In this document: in pieces, positions 62,076-64,000 of the stretch
Position numbering within the stretch: the stretch's first letter is position 1
How the letters are laid out: each line of letters starts with the position of its first letter
Origin: Actinoplanes sp. NBC_00393
Lineage (GTDB): Bacteria; Actinomycetota; Actinomycetes; Mycobacteriales; Micromonosporaceae
Reading direction: 5' to 3'
Length of the DNA: 64,000 bases
Assembly: GCF_036053395.1 (NCBI RefSeq)
Contig: NZ_CP107942.1
Coordinates: 2,508,501 to 2,572,500 of the forward strand
Notes under the pieces: generated by a model
What the model was told of the DNA's origin: nothing
The model's input: the letters and a program-made list of their open reading frames with translations, nothing else
Databases searched by the model: none
Program-made: the position numbers and the translations under genes

Positions 62076-63224
62076 ATGCAAGCCATGGTTTACCGCGGTC
62101 CGTACCGCGTGCGCGTCGAGGAGAAGGACCGGCCGAAGATCGAACACCCGAACGATGCGATCGTACGGGTGACCCGCGCCGCCATCTGCGGCTCCGACCT
62201 GCACCTCTACCACGGCATGATGCCGGACACCCGGGTCGGGATGACCTTCGGCCACGAGTTCGTCGGGGTGGTCGACGACGTCGGCCCGTCGGTGCAGAAC
62301 CTGAGACCCGGTGACCGGGTGATGGTGCCGTTCAACGTCTTCTGCGGCACCTGCTTCTTCTGCGCCCGCGGCATGTACGCGAACTGTCACAACGTGAACC
62401 CGAACGCCACCGCGGTCGGCGGCATCTACGGCTACTCGCACACCTGCGGCGGCTACGACGGCGGCCAGGCCGAGTTCGTCCGGGTGCCGTTCGCCGACGT
62501 CGGGCCCAGCCTCATCCCGGAGTGGATGGACGAGGACGACGCGGTGCTGCTCACCGACGCCGTGGCGACCGGATACTTCGGCGCCCAGCTCGGCGGCATC
62601 GTGGAGGGCGACGTGGTGGTGGTCTTCGGCGCCGGCCCGGTGGGGCTCTACGCGGCGAAGTCGGCCTGGCTGATGGGCGCCGGCCGGGTGATCGTCATCG
62701 ACCACCTGGACTTCCGGCTGGAGAAGGCCCGCACGTTCGCGCACGCCGAGACGTACAACTTCGCCGAGCACGACGACATCGTCGTGCACATGAAGAAGAT
62801 CACCGATCATCTCGGCGCCGACGTGGCCATCGACGCCGTCGGCGCCGAGGCCGACGGCAACCTGCTGCAGCACGTCACGGCCGCGAAGCTGAAGCTGCAG
62901 GGCGGCTCGCCGGTGGCGCTCAACTGGGCCATCGATGCGGTACGCAAGGGCGGCACCGTCTCGGTGATGGGCGCGTACGGTCCGATGTTCAGCGCGGTCA
63001 AGTTCGGTGACGCCATGAACAAGGGCCTCACCCTGCGGATGAACCAGTGCCCGGTGAAACGCCAGTGGCCGCGCCTGTTCGAGCACGTCCGCAACGGCTA
63101 CTTCAAGCCCAGCGACCTGGTCACGCACCGGATCCCGCTGGAGCACATCGCCGAGGGCTACCACATCTTCTCGGCGAAGCTGGACAACTGCATCAAGCCG
63201 CTCATCGTTCCGAACGCCGCGTAG
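62076..63224 (+). CDS. Zinc-dependent alcohol/formaldehyde dehydrogenase-like protein
   Basis: A 382-residue zinc MDR dehydrogenase. Catalytic zinc site CGSDLHLYHG and GHEFVGVVDDVG, structural Cys cluster (CGTCFFCARGMYANC), Rossmann VVVFGAGPVGLYAAKSAWLMGA. The long insert GGIYGYSHTCGGYDGGQAEFVRV fits the glutathione-independent formaldehyde-dehydrogenase-like group. AGGAGG precedes ATG 62076. Followed 13 bp later by a conserved hypothetical gene, probably cotranscribed. Confidence 0.9.
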   Translation: MQAMVYRGPYRVRVEEKDRPKIEHPNDAIVRVTRAAICGSDLHLYHGMMPDTRVGMTFGHEFVGVVDDVGPSVQNLRPGDRVMVPFNVFCGTCFFCARGMYANCHNVNPNATAVGGIYGYSHTCGGYDGGQAEFVRVPFADVGPSLIPEWMDEDDAVLLTDAVATGYFGAQLGGIVEGDVVVVFGAGPVGLYAAKSAWLMGAGRVIVIDHLDFRLEKARTFAHAETYNFAEHDDIVVHMKKITDHLGADVAIDAVGAEADGNLLQHVTAAKLKLQGGSPVALNWAIDAVRKGGTVSVMGAYGPMFSAVKFGDAMNKGLTLRMNQCPVKRQWPRLFEHVRNGYFKPSDLVTHRIPLEHIAEGYHIFSAKLDNCIKPLIVPNAA

Positions 63225-63237
63225 GGGAGAGGACGTC

Positions 63238-63807
63238 ATGGCCTACACGCCGGACAAGCCCAAGCTGGCCGAATCCAGCGACGACCTGCGCGCCCGGATC
63301 CCGGGCTGGGGCGCCGACCTGGACCCGAAGGACCGCCCGTCGGTGCCGCAGGAGGTCTTCGACCCGGATCTCAGCGGCGCGCACTGGGAGTTCCCGGAAC
63401 GCCAGCCGGAGCGGTGGCCGCGGGAACGCTCGATCGAGCACAAGTTCCTCACCCCGGTCTTCGGCACGTCCACCCCGCCGCGCGGGCTGTCCGGGGCGAT
63501 CCGCCGCTACTCGTACGCCAAGTACAGCGAGGGCCGGGCCGCGCACTGGCTGCTGCTGCTCGCGGCCGACCGAGTCGACGTGGCGGAGAGCCGGCTGCGG
63601 TCGCTGGTGACCGGCCGCCCAGACCGTCTGATCCACGAGACCGGGGTGCGCAGCGAGCTGTCCCATCACGGTCTGCGGTCCCGGCTGGGCCGCAACCGCA
63701 CGGACGTGACCCACCACCCGCTCGACCCGGCCATCGCGGCGGCGCCGTATCTCATCGGGGCCGGCCTCGGGTACGCGATCATGCGCCGGATGGCCCGCAA
63801 CCGCTGA
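63238..63807 (+). CDS. Conserved protein with C-terminal hydrophobic helix
   Basis: A 189-residue protein of unknown function found next to alcohol dehydrogenases in actinomycetes. A charged N-terminal two-thirds (AYTPDKPKLAESSDDLRARIPGWGADLDPKDRPSVP) leads to a Gly/Ala-rich C-terminal segment (AAAPYLIGAGLGYAIM) that may be a membrane anchor. GGGGAGAGGA lies before ATG 63238. Confidence 0.7.
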   Translation: MAYTPDKPKLAESSDDLRARIPGWGADLDPKDRPSVPQEVFDPDLSGAHWEFPERQPERWPRERSIEHKFLTPVFGTSTPPRGLSGAIRRYSYAKYSEGRAAHWLLLLAADRVDVAESRLRSLVTGRPDRLIHETGVRSELSHHGLRSRLGRNRTDVTHHPLDPAIAAAPYLIGAGLGYAIMRRMARNR

Positions 63808-63831
63808 TCTTCTACTCGCCCTGCGCCGTGG

Positions 63832-63868
63832 GCCGGCGGACGTGCGGAATCGCCGCACGCCCGCCGGC
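63832..63868. terminator. Strong bidirectional hairpin between convergent genes
   Basis: GCCGGCGG (63832-63839) pairs with CCGCCGGC (63861-63868) and CGTGCGG (63841-63847) with CCGCACG (63853-63859), giving a 15-bp GC-rich stem with one mismatch and a 5-nt loop. It lies between the stops of two convergent genes, the classic place for a shared terminator. Confidence 0.8.
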
Positions 63869-63873
63869 ACAGG

Positions 63874-64000
63874 TCAGGGCAGGTTGATCGGGCGCAGGAC
63901 CCGGTCGATGCTGTGGGCGATCTGCCGGTTGCCCTTGTTGATGTCGTACTTGCTGATGCGCGGGTTACGGTCGCTGCGGTCCGCGTCGATCAGAGCAATG
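63874..64000 (-). CDS. FAS1 (fasciclin) domain protein, C-terminal part (5' end outside window)
   Basis: About 42 codons of a minus-strand gene end at TGA 63874. The visible end (ALIDADRSDRNPRISKYDIN, then RQIAHSIDRVLRPINLP) matches the last strand and helix of a FAS1 domain, where HxIDxVLxP is typical. The rest of the protein, probably secreted or cell-wall attached, is beyond the window edge. Confidence is limited by the short fragment. Confidence 0.6.
   Translation of the reverse strand, partial: IALIDADRSDRNPRISKYDINKGNRQIAHSIDRVLRPINLP

Overview
The window is chromosomal DNA from a high-GC actinomycete. G or C dominates third codon positions, GTG starts and ATGA/GTGA overlaps are common, and the families present (SARP, LAL-type LuxR, PRC/DUF2382 stress proteins, DUF2293, WYL regulators, FHA plus Ser/Thr kinase, PAS/GAF/SpoIIE phosphatase, ricin-type lectin, FAS1) fit a soil organism, probably Micromonosporaceae (Actinoplanes-like). 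That placement is inference. I see no rRNA, tRNA, CRISPR array, transposase, phage or plasmid gene. It reads as a regulator-rich accessory or arm region.

Layout. 1-8.8 kb: the 3' part of a rifampin phosphotransferase/PEP-synthase-like gene, then regulator/target pairs (TetR with a TIM-barrel protein, ArsR with an MFS exporter), an unknown PRTase-like protein, a GNAT plus kinase-like pair and an alpha/beta hydrolase. 8.8-13.9 kb: signalling (a MASE1-PAS histidine kinase broken by an in-frame TGA, a methyl-accepting chemotaxis protein, a STAS antagonist) and a ZIP metal transporter. 14-18.4 kb: a TetR-controlled agmatine/putrescine degradation operon (aguB-aguA-putrescine oxidase) followed by a lipoprotein with an FtsX-ectodomain-like fold. 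18.5-34 kb: small regulator/target modules (SufR-like with DoxX, MarR with NTF2-like, WYL with DUF1579-like, HxlR with carboxymuconolactone decarboxylase, MarR with FAD monooxygenase) mixed with a nucleoside hydrolase, two divergent PRC/DUF2382 paralogues, an APH-like kinase, an AlkZ-like protein and a secreted lectin. 34-36.4 kb: an FHA protein coupled to a transmembrane Ser/Thr kinase whose outer domain looks like a lytic transglycosylase. 37.4-50.8 kb: an 11-gene leftward operon (peptide/oligosaccharide ABC importer, HpaI-type aldolase, sialidase-like protein, SDR, DUF1537 kinase, PdxA2-type dehydrogenase, Fe-ADH) divergent from a DeoR regulator and a D-tartrate dehydratase-like enolase. 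Together these look like uptake and breakdown of four-carbon (tartrate/threonate/erythronate-type) acid sugars, although the importer ATPase oppD is frameshifted. 50.9-64 kb: a second ArsR paralogue with a YciI-like protein, DUF4287, a PAS-PAS-GAF-SpoIIE phosphatase, an ECF sigma factor lacking its usual tail, a PEP-mutase-like enzyme, a chloramphenicol-exporter-like MFS protein, a large LuxR regulator, a Fur/Zur regulator, a zinc alcohol dehydrogenase and the end of a FAS1 protein.

Themes. Many regulators sit divergent from a probable target with a clear inverted repeat between them, so operators can be read from sequence. Several genes are visibly decaying: the nonsense codon in the sensor kinase, the oppD frameshift, esterase and HAD remnants, and the truncated ECF sigma. 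Convergent neighbours repeatedly overlap by 20-53 bp. The most unusual items are the kinase-transglycosylase receptor, the two ArsR paralogues sharing one operator design, and the 33-bp repeats that have replaced part of the DUF1537 kinase.
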